A program made the position numbers and the translations under genes. A model generated the notes under the pieces. The model was not told the DNA's origin. It searched no databases and worked only from the letters and a program-made list of their open reading frames with translations. A stretch of DNA of 64,000 nt from Pseudomonas sp. MRSN 12121 (lineage in GTDB: Bacteria > Pseudomonadota > Gammaproteobacteria > Pseudomonadales > Pseudomonadaceae). Location of the stretch: assembly GCF_000931465.1 (NCBI RefSeq), contig NZ_CP010892.1, forward strand, positions 6,595,388 to 6,659,387. The letters are read 5' to 3'. Shown here one piece after another: positions 40,075-48,946 of the stretch; the stretch's first letter is position 1; each line of letters starts with the position of its first letter.

Positions 40075-40821
40075 CTAGAGCTGCTGCATCATCTTGCGCA
40101 CCCCGGCCACATGCCGCCGGCTGACGATCAGCGCATCACCATTGAGGCCCTTGAGGAACAGCTGGAAATGCCCCAGCGGCGTACGCTGCAGGCGCTCGAT
40201 ACGCTCGCGGGCCACCAGGGCATTGCGGTGGATCCGCACGAAACGCTCGCCGAATTCGTCCTCCAGCGCTTTCAGAGGCTCATCCAGCAGGACTTCCCCG
40301 CTTTCATGGCGCAAGGTCACGTATTTATGGTCAGCGATGAAATAGACGACCTGGCCCAGCGGGATCAGCTCGATACCTTTGCGGGTGCGCGCGCTGATAT
40401 GGCTGCGCGGACCGCTGCCGCTCTCTGCGGCGGGCCGGGTCAGGGCAGCCAGTTGAACCCTGTTGGGGCGTTCGGCTTTTTTCAGCGCCTCGAGCAGATG
40501 TTCGGAACGCACCGGCTTGAGCAGGTGGCCCACCTCGGTGGCAGCGAAAGCCTCGAGGGCAAACTCGTCAGGAGCGGCACAGAACACCACCGCCGGAGGC
40601 GTCTCGCGTTCACATAGCCGGGCGGCAACCTGCAGGCCGTCGAGGCCTGGCATGCGGATGTCGAGCAGCACGATATCCGGCTTCAGGCTGTCGATCAGGG
40701 CCAATGCCTCTTCGCCATTGGTGGCGCTGGGCTCCAGGACACTGTATCCCTCGAGCTCACCGACCATACGGCTCAGGCGCTCGCGGGCTAGGGGTTCGTC
40801 ATCAACGATCAGGACATTCAT
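40075..40821 (-). CDS. algR: Alginate response regulator AlgR (LytTR family)
   Basis: 248 residues, the length of P. aeruginosa AlgR. Receiver domain 1-120 with acidic pocket DDEP at 7-10 and phospho-acceptor Asp54 (IVLLDIRMPG), then a LytTR DNA-binding domain (VVYFIADHKYVTLRHESGEVL and RIHRNALVARERIERL). It controls alginate, pili and other virulence traits. Start set at MNVLIVDDEP; the upstream in-frame ATG is unlikely. In P. aeruginosa the histidine kinase gene algZ/fimS precedes it, but none is found here: the next gene is argH. Confidence 0.96.
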   Translation of the reverse strand: MNVLIVDDEPLARERLSRMVGELEGYSVLEPSATNGEEALALIDSLKPDIVLLDIRMPGLDGLQVAARLCERETPPAVVFCAAPDEFALEAFAATEVGHLLKPVRSEHLLEALKKAERPNRVQLAALTRPAAESGSGPRSHISARTRKGIELIPLGQVVYFIADHKYVTLRHESGEVLLDEPLKALEDEFGERFVRIHRNALVARERIERLQRTPLGHFQLFLKGLNGDALIVSRRHVAGVRKMMQQL

Positions 40822-41412
40822 ATTGCGCTGGATTCCTGCGTGAGTCTCGCACAAGGATAGCGTAGACAGGTGAAGTGACGTCCGTCACGGCGATCCACGC
40901 TAAGACTAGTGCGAGGGCCAAAAAGTGCCCCACGACGGGCACCAATATTTACCCGGGCCTGTTCGATACCACTCCAGGCCCGCCACTGCACGACAAGGTC
41001 ATGGGGACTGCTGATACAGGACACAAACACCCCCTCTCTTATAGTCGGCTTCCCTCCTGCCCGCCTCCCTGTGAAGTCACCAGGTGGCGCCGGAGCCGAA
41101 GCGCGTGCGACAACGGTTGCGTGATCAGCGGCCGGATCGGTGCGGCATCCGGGAGTGCGCTGTTCCTTCAGTCCAACTGTAGACGGTTGCCAAGACGATA
41201 TTGCTCAATCGATAAATATCGTTACATCACTCTGCGCAACCGCTATTCGCTCACCTAGTCTCTGCCCGCCCGAAGGCGGCTACAAGCGCCCGCGGGCCCC
41301 TGATGGAAATAAAAACCTGCCGACCGGTGCCAGCGACAGGATTGGCAACCCTGTTATCATCCGCGGCAACTTTTCACCCCATTTTTCCTTCCAGCCGATC
41401 ACGAGCGAATTC
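40822..41412. other. Long intergenic region between algR and argH
   Basis: 591 bases with no credible gene. It must hold the divergent algR and argH promoters. GTGACG-TC-CGTCAC at 40875-40888 is a 6-2-6 dyad 54 bases before the algR start. An AT-rich block with CGATAAATATCG lies near 41210. No trace of an AlgZ/FimS histidine kinase is visible in any frame. No tRNA seen. Confidence 0.6.
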
Positions 41413-42807
41413 ATGAGCACTGACAAGACCAATCAGTCCTGGGGCGGCCGCTTCAGTGAGCCCGTCGACGCCTTCGTCGCCCGCTTCACCGCCTCTGTCA
41501 CCTTCGACCAGCGCCTCTATCGTCACGACATCATGGGCTCGATCGCCCACGCCACCATGCTGGCCAAGGTCGGTGTGCTGACCGATGCCGAACGTGACAG
41601 CATCATCGACGGCCTGAACACCATCCAGGGTGAAATCGAGGCAGGCACCTTCGACTGGCGCGTCGACCTGGAAGACGTGCACATGAACATCGAAGCCCGC
41701 CTGACCGACCGCATCGGCGTTACCGGCAAAAAACTGCACACCGGCCGCAGTCGCAACGACCAGGTCGCCACCGATATCCGCCTGTGGCTGCGCGACGAGA
41801 TCGATCTGATCCTGGCGGAAATCACCCGCCTGCAAAAAGGCCTGTTGGAGCAGGCCGAGCGCGAAGCCGACAGCATCATGCCGGGCTTCACCCACCTGCA
41901 AACCGCACAGCCTGTAACGTTCGGCCATCACATGCTGGCCTGGTTCGAGATGCTCAGCCGCGACTACGAACGCCTGGTCGACTGCCGCAAGCGCACCAAC
42001 CGCATGCCGCTGGGCAGCGCCGCGCTGGCCGGCACCACTTACCCGATCGATCGCGAACTGACCTGCCAACTGCTGGGCTTCGAGGCCGTCGGCGGCAACT
42101 CATTGGACAATGTGTCTGATCGCGATTTCGCCATTGAGTTCTGCGCCGCGGCCAGTGTCGCCATGATGCACCTGTCGCGCTTCTCCGAAGAACTGGTGCT
42201 GTGGACCAGCGCGCAGTTCCAGTTCATCGATCTGCCAGACCGTTTCTGCACCGGCAGCTCGATCATGCCGCAAAAGAAAAACCCCGACGTGCCGGAGCTG
42301 GTTCGCGGCAAGAGCGGTCGGGTGTTCGGCGCCCTGATGGGCCTGCTGACCCTGATGAAGGGCCAGCCACTGGCCTACAACAAGGACAACCAGGAAGACA
42401 AGGAGCCGCTGTTCGACGCCGCCGACACCTTGCGCGACTCGCTGCGGGCCTTCGCCGACATGATCCCGGCGATCAAGCCCAAGCACGCGATGATGCGCGA
42501 AGCGGCACTGCGCGGGTTCTCCACCGCCACCGATCTGGCGGACTACCTGGTACGCCGCGGCCTGCCATTCCGCGATTGCCACGAAATCGTCGGTCATGCA
42601 GTGAAATACGGCGTGGAAACCGGCAAGGACCTGGCGGAAATGAGCCTCGAAGAACTGCGCAAGTTCAGCGACCAGATCGATCAGGATGTGTTCGCCGTGC
42701 TGACCCTGGAAGGCTCGGTCAATGCCCGTAACCACATCGGTGGCACGGCGCCCGCCCAGGTCAGGGCAGCGGTGGTTCGCGGCCAGGCGCTGCTGGCCAG
42801 CCGCTAG
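41413..42807 (+). CDS. argH: Argininosuccinate lyase ArgH
   Basis: 464 residues. Last step of arginine synthesis, splitting argininosuccinate to arginine and fumarate. HTGRSRNDQVATDIRLW near 113-129 and the fumarase-superfamily signature GSSIMPQKKNPD near 281 are present; the catalytic Ser is in that loop. ATG chosen where homology starts (STDKTNQSWGGRFSEP). Divergent from algR; a degenerate REP unit follows the stop. Confidence 0.97.
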   Translation: MSTDKTNQSWGGRFSEPVDAFVARFTASVTFDQRLYRHDIMGSIAHATMLAKVGVLTDAERDSIIDGLNTIQGEIEAGTFDWRVDLEDVHMNIEARLTDRIGVTGKKLHTGRSRNDQVATDIRLWLRDEIDLILAEITRLQKGLLEQAEREADSIMPGFTHLQTAQPVTFGHHMLAWFEMLSRDYERLVDCRKRTNRMPLGSAALAGTTYPIDRELTCQLLGFEAVGGNSLDNVSDRDFAIEFCAAASVAMMHLSRFSEELVLWTSAQFQFIDLPDRFCTGSSIMPQKKNPDVPELVRGKSGRVFGALMGLLTLMKGQPLAYNKDNQEDKEPLFDAADTLRDSLRAFADMIPAIKPKHAMMREAALRGFSTATDLADYLVRRGLPFRDCHEIVGHAVKYGVETGKDLAEMSLEELRKFSDQIDQDVFAVLTLEGSVNARNHIGGTAPAQVRAAVVRGQALLASR

Positions 42808-42812
42808 AAGCT

Positions 42813-42868
42813 ATCGCGGGCAAGCCACGCTCCTGCAAGAGCCTGGTTTGCCCGCCGTCAGCGATCGG
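42813..42868. repeat. Degenerate REP pair after argH
   Basis: ATCGCGGGCAAGCCACGCTC then a partly matching inverted half around GGTTTGCCCGCC. Lies between the convergent argH and GST genes. Confidence 0.65.
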
Positions 42869-42875
42869 GGCTTTC

Positions 42876-43535
42876 CTACTTCTTGCTGGCGACCATCGCC
42901 AGGAACTGCGGCATTGCCGCATTCTTGTCAGCGGCCACTCGCTGCACATTGGGCATCTGCTCCAGCCGCGCCATCAGGGCCTTGGCCGCCGGTATCCCGG
43001 CCAGGTAATCCACCGCGAACAGTTTCTGCCCGACCGCGCAGGCCAGGCTGACGCTGTACAGGAAATACAGATCCGCCACGCTCAGGCTGCTGCCCGCCAC
43101 ATAGGGGGCGAACTTGCCGTGCCTGGCCAGCGAGGCGAAGCCCAGCAGCAGCTCGCTGCGGGACTTTTCCTTGATGGCTTCGGGCACCGTGGCGCCGAAG
43201 AACGCTTCGCCGTAGCAGGCGCGCGCCGGCAGCTCGATGTACAACTCGATTTCCTTGGCCAGCGCCAGCACCTGGGCGCGCTCGAATGGATCGCCCGGCA
43301 ACAGCGCCGGGCCAGACTGGGTGTGTTCGAGGTATTCGAGAATCACGCTGGTCTCGTTGATGAAGCCCTGCTCCACCCCCAGCACCGGCACCTTGCCCCG
43401 CGGACTGATGGCCAGCGCTTCGGGGCTTTGCCCGGCATAGAACGGCACTTCCTCGAAAGACAGGCCTTTTTCCAGCAACGCCAGTTTCACCATGTTGTAG
43501 TAATTGCTGACGGCGAATCCATAAAGCTTGAGCAT
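42876..43535 (-). CDS. Glutathione S-transferase family protein
   Basis: 219 residues. Thioredoxin-like N-domain (MLKLYGFAVSNYYNMVKLAL, then GKVPVLGVEQGFINETSVILEYL with the glutathione-binding Glu-Ser/Thr pair) and a helical C-domain. Start at MLKLYG with GGAGG ten bases before. Catalysis of glutathione conjugation is likely, but substrate is unknown. Convergent with argH. Confidence 0.92.
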   Translation of the reverse strand: MLKLYGFAVSNYYNMVKLALLEKGLSFEEVPFYAGQSPEALAISPRGKVPVLGVEQGFINETSVILEYLEHTQSGPALLPGDPFERAQVLALAKEIELYIELPARACYGEAFFGATVPEAIKEKSRSELLLGFASLARHGKFAPYVAGSSLSVADLYFLYSVSLACAVGQKLFAVDYLAGIPAAKALMARLEQMPNVQRVAADKNAAMPQFLAMVASKK

Positions 43536-43660
43536 CACGTAGCCTCCAGGCCGGGTACGGGGTTGGCAGCCCTTCTTATAGATCCTCGCCAGCCCACTGG
43601 CCAGCAGCATCAGCCGGCTGAATACGGGTAAACTGGCCGCCTTTCCTTGAGGAGCCTGCC

Positions 43661-43945
43661 ATGAGCGAGCCAGTTGATATCGACAACGACGAAGAAGAGT
43701 TCGCCGAGAACACCTTGATCGAAGCGATCGAAAACCAGATCGCGAGCGATAACCCGCCCGCGGCCAAGGCCACATTCAACAAGCTGACGCTGGTCGGCTA
43801 CGAGCGCGAGGAAATCCTCAACCTCATGGCCCACGTATTGGCCGTGGAAATCGACGCCATCCTCGAGGAAGACCGCGCGTTCGATACCCAATGGTACGAA
43901 GCCGCGCTGCGCGCCCTGCCCGAGCTGCCTCCCGAGAAGCAATAA
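43661..43945 (+). CDS. Small acidic conserved hypothetical protein
   Basis: 94 residues, strongly acidic N-terminus (SEPVDIDNDEEEFAENTLIE), predicted all helical, no transmembrane or Cys features. The AGGAG site and GC-rich codon choice support a real gene. I do not recognise a functional domain. It lies between the GST gene and the TIGR02647 gene, an arrangement I believe is common in Pseudomonas. Confidence 0.8.
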   Translation: MSEPVDIDNDEEEFAENTLIEAIENQIASDNPPAAKATFNKLTLVGYEREEILNLMAHVLAVEIDAILEEDRAFDTQWYEAALRALPELPPEKQ

Positions 43946-44131
43946 GCCCGCCCTGCCCCGCGCCCGCAACCGGCCGGCGCGACTGCGGGCCTTGACTACA
44001 CTGGTACGCACCCTGCGACCGGATGCCGCCGTCCAGGGGCGTAAAAGTCCGCAGCGGACACTGGACAGGCTGCCTAACTGCGGTCACCTTAAGGACGCTG
44101 TCGTCTCATTCCTAGAAAGTCTGGAGTCCTT

Positions 44132-44377
44132 ATGTCGTATACCCCTGAGTTGGTTGCCGAACTGGAAATCCTTGCACTCTTCAACCTGGACAATTCCCAG
44201 GAAGGCCTGAAAATCCATCAGACCGCTGCCCCTCAAGCCATCGCTGCCGCACGCCGCTTGCACGAAAAAGAACTGATTACCCAGCCCGATGGTGGTTACC
44301 TGACCAGCCTGGGTCGGGATGCCGCCGAGCATGCCCAGGGCCTGTTGACCATCCTGACGGTCAAAGAAACCGCCTGA
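44132..44377 (+). CDS. TIGR02647 family protein
   Basis: 81 residues. YTPELVAELEILALFNLDNS and ITQPDGGYLTSLGRDAAEHA mark the TIGR02647 family of small Pseudomonas-type proteins with a winged-helix-like pattern. Possible DNA binding; no experimental role known to me. A hairpin (44395-44421) follows the stop. Confidence 0.88.
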   Translation: MSYTPELVAELEILALFNLDNSQEGLKIHQTAAPQAIAAARRLHEKELITQPDGGYLTSLGRDAAEHAQGLLTILTVKETA

Positions 44378-44394
44378 ACGCCCCTTCACAGCCC

Positions 44395-44421
44395 GCGGAA
44401 TCCCCGCCCGTCGGATTCCGC
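44395..44421. terminator. Hairpin without T run after the TIGR02647 gene
   Basis: GCGGAATCC-N9-GGATTCCGC, a perfect nine-base stem 17 bases after the stop. There is no T tract, so it may be an RNA-stabilising hairpin or weak terminator. Confidence 0.4.
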
Positions 44422-44551
44422 GAGCAAGACCCGGCCAGACGCTGGGAAACTGACGTCAAAAAACAAAATTCAGCTTAAAGCCCGCCCTCGACAGGCTGTA
44501 GACTCTCCCCACCGCAGACCTCCCACGTTCAAGCTTCGCGAGCCTGTTTGA

Positions 44552-47428
44552 ATGACCCGCACCCATGAAATCCGCCCAGACCTGGACGAGGGAATCGATC
44601 GCAAGGTTCTCAGCCAGCTACGCACGCGCTTTCTGAAGCTCAACGAGGGCCGCCTGGGTCGGGCCATGGAAGGACTGTCGCCACGCCAGCAGCTGGTGCT
44701 CAACCTGTTGCCGCTGTTCTTTCACGTCAACCACCCGCTATTGCCAGGCTATGTGTCGGGGGGCACGCCCGCTGGCTTGTCGAACTATGAGCCCGACACC
44801 TCGACGCTCAACGAGGCCCAGCGCCTGACTCGCTCGTTTTCCTACAAGCCCCGGCCAGGCAATGTGCCGCGCCCTATCCATGGCCTGTTTCTGATGGGCA
44901 GCCTGGGCACGCTGGCCCAGGCCGATCAGAGCGACATGGATGTCTGGGTCTGCCACGCTCCCGACCTGGGTGAAAACGAACTGGCCGAGCTGCGCAAGAA
45001 ATGCCTGCTGCTGGAAGCCTGGGCCGCCGGCCAGGGTGCCGAAGCGCACTTCTTCCTGATCGATCCCAACCGCTTTGTCCGTGGCGATCGCGACACCCAG
45101 CTGAGCTCCGACGATTGCGGCACCACCCAGCACTACCTGCTGCTGGACGAGTTCTATCGCACCGCCATCTGGCTGGCCGGACGCACCCCACTCTGGTGGC
45201 TGGTACCGGTCTACGAGGAGGCCCGCTACCACCAGTACACCCATACGCTGCTGTCCAAACGCTTCATCCCCGCCGACGAGAACCTCGACCTGGGCCACCT
45301 GGCCCATATCCCACCGGGCGAATTCATTGGCGCCGGTCTCTGGCAACTGTTCAAGGGCATCGAGTCGCCGTACAAGTCCGTTCTCAAGCTGCTGTTGACC
45401 GAGGTCTACGCCAGCGAACACCCGCGGGTGGTGTGCCTGAGCCTGCGTTTCAAGCAGGCGGTGTTCGCCAATCGCCTGGACCTCGACGAGCTGGACCCTT
45501 ATGTCGTGGTCTACCGGCGCATCGAGGAATACCTCAAGGCCCGTGGCGAACCGGAACGCCTGGAACTGGTGCGCCGCAGCCTGTACCTGAAGGTCAATCG
45601 CAAGCTCACCGGAAGCAACGGCGCGCGCAACCCGAGCTGGCAGCGCTCGCTCCTTGAGCGACTGACCCAGGAGTGGGGCTGGGACCACCGCCAACTGGCG
45701 ATGCTCGACAGCCGCAGCCAGTGGAAAGTCCGCCAGGTCAGCGCCGAACGCCGCGCACTAGTCAGCGAGCTGAATTACAGCTACCGCTTCCTGACCCAGT
45801 TCGCCCGTACCGAACAGACCCTCGGCCTGGCCAGCAAGCGCGACCTGAATGTGCTTGGTAGGCGGCTGTACGCGGCCTTCGAGCGCAAGGCGGGCAAGAT
45901 CGAGTTCATCAACCCGGGGATCGCCCCGGACCTGGCCGAAGACACCCTGACCCTGGTGCAGTCGCCCAACAAGAAAGAGCCGGGGCAAACCCATTGGGGC
46001 CTGTACAACGGCAACCTGAATGCCCTGGAATGGGAGAACTTCGCGCCGATCAAGCGCAGCCGCGAGCTGCTGGAGCTGTTGACCTGGTGCCATCGCAACG
46101 GGGTGATCGACAGCAGCACGCGCCTGGCGCTCCATCCGGGCAGCAGCGACCTGAGCGAATTCGAGCTGTTCAACCTGCTGGGCAGCCTGCAACAGACCAT
46201 CGCCCTGCCCCTCGGGATGGTCAGCGAGGAGCGCCTGCTGCATGCCAGCCTGCCCAGCGAAGTGCTGATCCTGGTGAATGTCGGCCGCGACCCGCTCAAG
46301 CATCACCGTGACCTGAACATCCTGATGACCACCGAGCGTACCGATTCCCTGAGCTACGCCGGGGTGCGGGAGAACCTGGTGCTGACGCTCGACCAGGTCA
46401 CCCTGAACAGCTGGAACGAAGTGCTGGTGAGTCGCTACGACGGTGCCCATGCGCTGCTCGACTGCCTGCGCGACTACCTCAACAATCTGCCGCGCGGCCC
46501 CGAACAGCCGAAGCTGCGGGTGCGCTGTTTCTGCCACAACCGCGCGCAGTTCATCGCCCAGCGGGTCGAGGAGCTGTTCGACACGGCGCAGAACCTGTTG
46601 CTCAGCCAGCTCAATCACCGCTACCTGATCCAGGTGCAGCAGCACTACCACGTGCTGGAGCTGGTGCCGGGCCAGGTCAATCATGTGGCGCTGGCAAGCC
46701 TGCCGGCGCTGGTCGACTACCTCGGCGAAGAACAGTCCAGCTACAGCCCGCTGCACCTGGACCCGATGGCCCTGGAAGACCACGACCTGGCGCTGATCCT
46801 GCCGATGGGCCAGCCCGAGTGCATCCAGGTGTTCTACCGGATCGTCGACGAGCAGGCCGAGCTGTATGTGCTGGACGAGTTCGACGCGCTCTGGCAGCAA
46901 CGCCTGCCCTACCACGATGAACAGAGCCTGCTGGTGCCCCTGCAACGGTTCCTGCAATCGATTCTCTACCGGCGCGATACGCAACTGCCGATGGACGCTG
47001 CCCAGGCGCTGGTCCCGCTGGATATTTTGTATTACCAGATATTGCCCTCGGGCAGCACACGCGCCCGCAGGGTCGAATCGCGGCCGGCGCCGCAGACGCC
47101 GGCAGACAAACCCTTCTATGACGTACAGGGAATCATCGGCAAGGCCGCACCGGGGCAGGTGCAGGTCACCCTGTACTGCAATCAACGGGAGTTTTCCGAG
47201 CTGGAGCACGGCGACCAGCTCTTCGCCGCGGTAGCCCAGGAGATTGTCGAGCAACGCCGCGAAACCGAACGCTATCGCTGCTATATCACCGACCTGGACC
47301 TGTCCGGCCTGCTCGGCGACCACAACGGTTCAAGCAATCTCTACCTGCGCTACAAGGCCGACCTGGAGCGCGCCTTGAACGACGCGCTCGAGCAGGTCCA
47401 GCCGGTCAGGGGCGCCCCTCAGAGGTGA
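44552..47428 (+). CDS. cyaA: Class I adenylate cyclase CyaA
   Basis: 958 residues. N-terminal catalytic half with the nucleotidyltransferase motif GSLGTLAQADQSDMDVWVCH near 117-136, whose two Asp bind metal; C-terminal half is the regulatory domain of enterobacterial-type cyclases. It makes cAMP, which in Pseudomonas serves Vfr. Family length is 850-950, so the gene is intact. 3' end overlaps the convergent rnk gene by ten bases. Confidence 0.96.
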   Translation: MTRTHEIRPDLDEGIDRKVLSQLRTRFLKLNEGRLGRAMEGLSPRQQLVLNLLPLFFHVNHPLLPGYVSGGTPAGLSNYEPDTSTLNEAQRLTRSFSYKPRPGNVPRPIHGLFLMGSLGTLAQADQSDMDVWVCHAPDLGENELAELRKKCLLLEAWAAGQGAEAHFFLIDPNRFVRGDRDTQLSSDDCGTTQHYLLLDEFYRTAIWLAGRTPLWWLVPVYEEARYHQYTHTLLSKRFIPADENLDLGHLAHIPPGEFIGAGLWQLFKGIESPYKSVLKLLLTEVYASEHPRVVCLSLRFKQAVFANRLDLDELDPYVVVYRRIEEYLKARGEPERLELVRRSLYLKVNRKLTGSNGARNPSWQRSLLERLTQEWGWDHRQLAMLDSRSQWKVRQVSAERRALVSELNYSYRFLTQFARTEQTLGLASKRDLNVLGRRLYAAFERKAGKIEFINPGIAPDLAEDTLTLVQSPNKKEPGQTHWGLYNGNLNALEWENFAPIKRSRELLELLTWCHRNGVIDSSTRLALHPGSSDLSEFELFNLLGSLQQTIALPLGMVSEERLLHASLPSEVLILVNVGRDPLKHHRDLNILMTTERTDSLSYAGVRENLVLTLDQVTLNSWNEVLVSRYDGAHALLDCLRDYLNNLPRGPEQPKLRVRCFCHNRAQFIAQRVEELFDTAQNLLLSQLNHRYLIQVQQHYHVLELVPGQVNHVALASLPALVDYLGEEQSSYSPLHLDPMALEDHDLALILPMGQPECIQVFYRIVDEQAELYVLDEFDALWQQRLPYHDEQSLLVPLQRFLQSILYRRDTQLPMDAAQALVPLDILYYQILPSGSTRARRVESRPAPQTPADKPFYDVQGIIGKAAPGQVQVTLYCNQREFSELEHGDQLFAAVAQEIVEQRRETERYRCYITDLDLSGLLGDHNGSSNLYLRYKADLERALNDALEQVQPVRGAPQR

Positions 47429-47832
47429 AAGTCGCCAGCCGCTTCCGGCTGGTATTCCACTTCCAGCAGCGTCAGTTTCAGGGTCTTGCCGCCTGGCGCC
47501 GGCCAGTCGATGTACTGGCCGACCTGCAGACCGAGCAAGGCGCTGCCCACCGGCGCCAGGATAGAGATCCGGCCTTCGTCGGCGTTGGCGTCCTGTGGGT
47601 ACACCAGGGTCAGGTGGTAATCCTTGCCACTGCTTTCTTCGCGGCAATGCACACGCGAATTCATGGTCACGACACCGGCCGGGACTTCATCGTGGCCCAC
47701 CAGGGTTTCGGCGCGATCCAGCTCGGTCTGCAGCGCGATGACGCCAGGCAGCGTGTCGTCCAGGCTGTCGATCAGGCGCTCCAGACGCTGCACGTCGAGC
47801 CGGGTGAGAATGATGGAAGGTGCGGTGCTCAT
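47419..47832 (-). CDS. rnk: Nucleoside diphosphate kinase regulator Rnk
   Basis: 137 residues. N-terminal helical hairpin (IILTRLDVQRLERLIDSL) and a C-terminal GreA-like FKBP domain (ISILAPVGSALLGLQVGQYI). Rnk resembles GreA/GreB secondary-channel factors of RNA polymerase and affects Ndk level and alginate in Pseudomonas. Start set at MSTAPSIILTRL with GGAG-like site upstream. Classic neighbour of cyaA in pseudomonads. Confidence 0.95.
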   Translation of the reverse strand: MSTAPSIILTRLDVQRLERLIDSLDDTLPGVIALQTELDRAETLVGHDEVPAGVVTMNSRVHCREESSGKDYHLTLVYPQDANADEGRISILAPVGSALLGLQVGQYIDWPAPGGKTLKLTLLEVEYQPEAAGDFHL

Positions 47833-47861
47833 GATCCAGGCAGACTCCTTTTTTCGGCACA

Positions 47862-47898
47862 AAAAAAGCAAAACCCCGTCCAGATAAGACGGGGTTTT
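47862..47898 (-). terminator. Intrinsic terminator downstream of the cyaY-DUF1289 unit
   Basis: Minus strand: AAAACCCCGTCTTATCTGGA then CGGGGTTTTGCTTTTTTT. Stem of eleven pairs with a long T run, upstream of rnk and after the DUF1289 stop. Confidence 0.85.
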
Positions 47899-47974
47899 CA
47901 CTGGCCTCGATAGGGCGAGGCAAGGCTGGACACTATCACAGCATTCTGAATAAACAAACCGTACAAGTACGAAC

Positions 47975-48208
47975 CTACAGCCCCTGTGCCGCTACGGCCT
48001 GCCTGCGCTCGAGCGCCTGGCGGCAGATCGCCCGCCGGCGCTCGTCGTCCGCCGAACGCCATTCGCGAATGTCCTCGACGTGCCGGAAACAGCCCTTGCA
48101 GACCTTTTCCTCGTCCAGCCGGCACAGGCTGATGCACGGCGAAGCCACGGCCGGGCTGACGTTGCTGTACAGCGGCTTGGGCGGTCGTGCGGGAGCGGCA
48201 GGGGTCAC
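47975..48208 (-). CDS. DUF1289 domain-containing protein
   Basis: 77 residues. SPCISLCRLDEEKVCKGCFR with four Cys (CX3C...CX2C) followed by EDIREWRSADDERRRAI is the DUF1289 signature, suggesting a small metal-binding module. Function unknown. Four bases after cyaY stop, so co-transcribed with it; an iron-sulfur link is a reasonable guess. Confidence 0.9.
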   Translation of the reverse strand: MTPAAPARPPKPLYSNVSPAVASPCISLCRLDEEKVCKGCFRHVEDIREWRSADDERRRAICRQALERRQAVAAQGL

Positions 48209-48212
48209 GGTT

Positions 48213-48545
48213 TCACAGCCCTTCGAATTCGAGCTTGATGTCGGCCTGCTCGAGCACGATGCGCTCGAGCATCTCGCCCAGTTGCTCTTCGCTCTTGTCG
48301 CACATCCAGCGCTCGCTTTCCTCGTCGTAGTCGAAGTGGAAACCGCCGGAGCGCGCGGCCAGCCACAACTGGCGCAGGGGTTCCTGGCGGCTGAAGATCA
48401 CCTGGCTGCCGTTGTCGAACTTGACGGTGAGCACACCGGCGGAGCTCTCCAGATCGATATCCAGGTCGCTCTCATCGAAAATGTCCTCCAGCGCCTGCTG
48501 GGTGGCATCGACCAGGTCGTGGAAACGGGCTTCAGTCAAACTCAT
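48213..48545 (-). CDS. cyaY: CyaY, bacterial frataxin
   Basis: 110 residues. Frataxin fold: acidic first helix (LVDATQQALEDIFDESDLDIDLE) and strand segment GVLTVKFDNGSQVIFSRQEPLRQLWLA, the conserved QxPxxxLWLA motif. It binds iron and tunes the ISC iron-sulfur assembly machine. Divergent from lptM-lysA. Confidence 0.96.
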   Translation of the reverse strand: MSLTEARFHDLVDATQQALEDIFDESDLDIDLESSAGVLTVKFDNGSQVIFSRQEPLRQLWLAARSGGFHFDYDEESERWMCDKSEEQLGEMLERIVLEQADIKLEFEGL

Positions 48546-48784
48546 TGCGGGAACCTCGGAAAGTGTCTACTCACGCTCAAGCGCCGCAAGATACGGGCGC
48601 ATCCGGGCGAATGCAAAGGATACCGATCAAGGGCGCCGGCGACAGGGAAAATATCCCCGCGACCGCCCTGCCCGGCGCCCGCGCCAGGGGCAAAGGCCCG
48701 CCAGACGGGTGTTCCAGCGCATAGGCAAGCCGCCGGGTGGCCGGTATACTCGGGCGCAATTAACGCATTCTCAAGGATTTCGCC

Positions 48785-48937
48785 ATGAAGCGCCTGATCT
48801 CTTCCCTTGCTGCGCTCGTCGCGGTTGCCTGCCTTGTCACTGCCTGCGGCCAGAAAGGCCCGTTGTATCTCCCCGATGAGAGCAAATCCGCTGACGAACA
48901 GGGTCACTCGCAGTCGCACAAGCACGACACCAACTAA
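48785..48937 (+). CDS. Small lipoprotein LptM/LppL (YifL family)
   Basis: 50 residues. Signal sequence with lipobox LVTAC (lipidated Cys about residue 21), followed by GQKGPLYLPDE, the hallmark of the YifL/LptM family that assists the LptD outer-membrane complex. Histidine-rich end (HSQSHKHDTN). Placed nine bases before lysA, as in other gamma-proteobacteria, and likely its operon leader. In P. aeruginosa the homologue is called lppL. Confidence 0.92.
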   Translation: MKRLISSLAALVAVACLVTACGQKGPLYLPDESKSADEQGHSQSHKHDTN

Positions 48938-48946
48938 GGGAACCCC

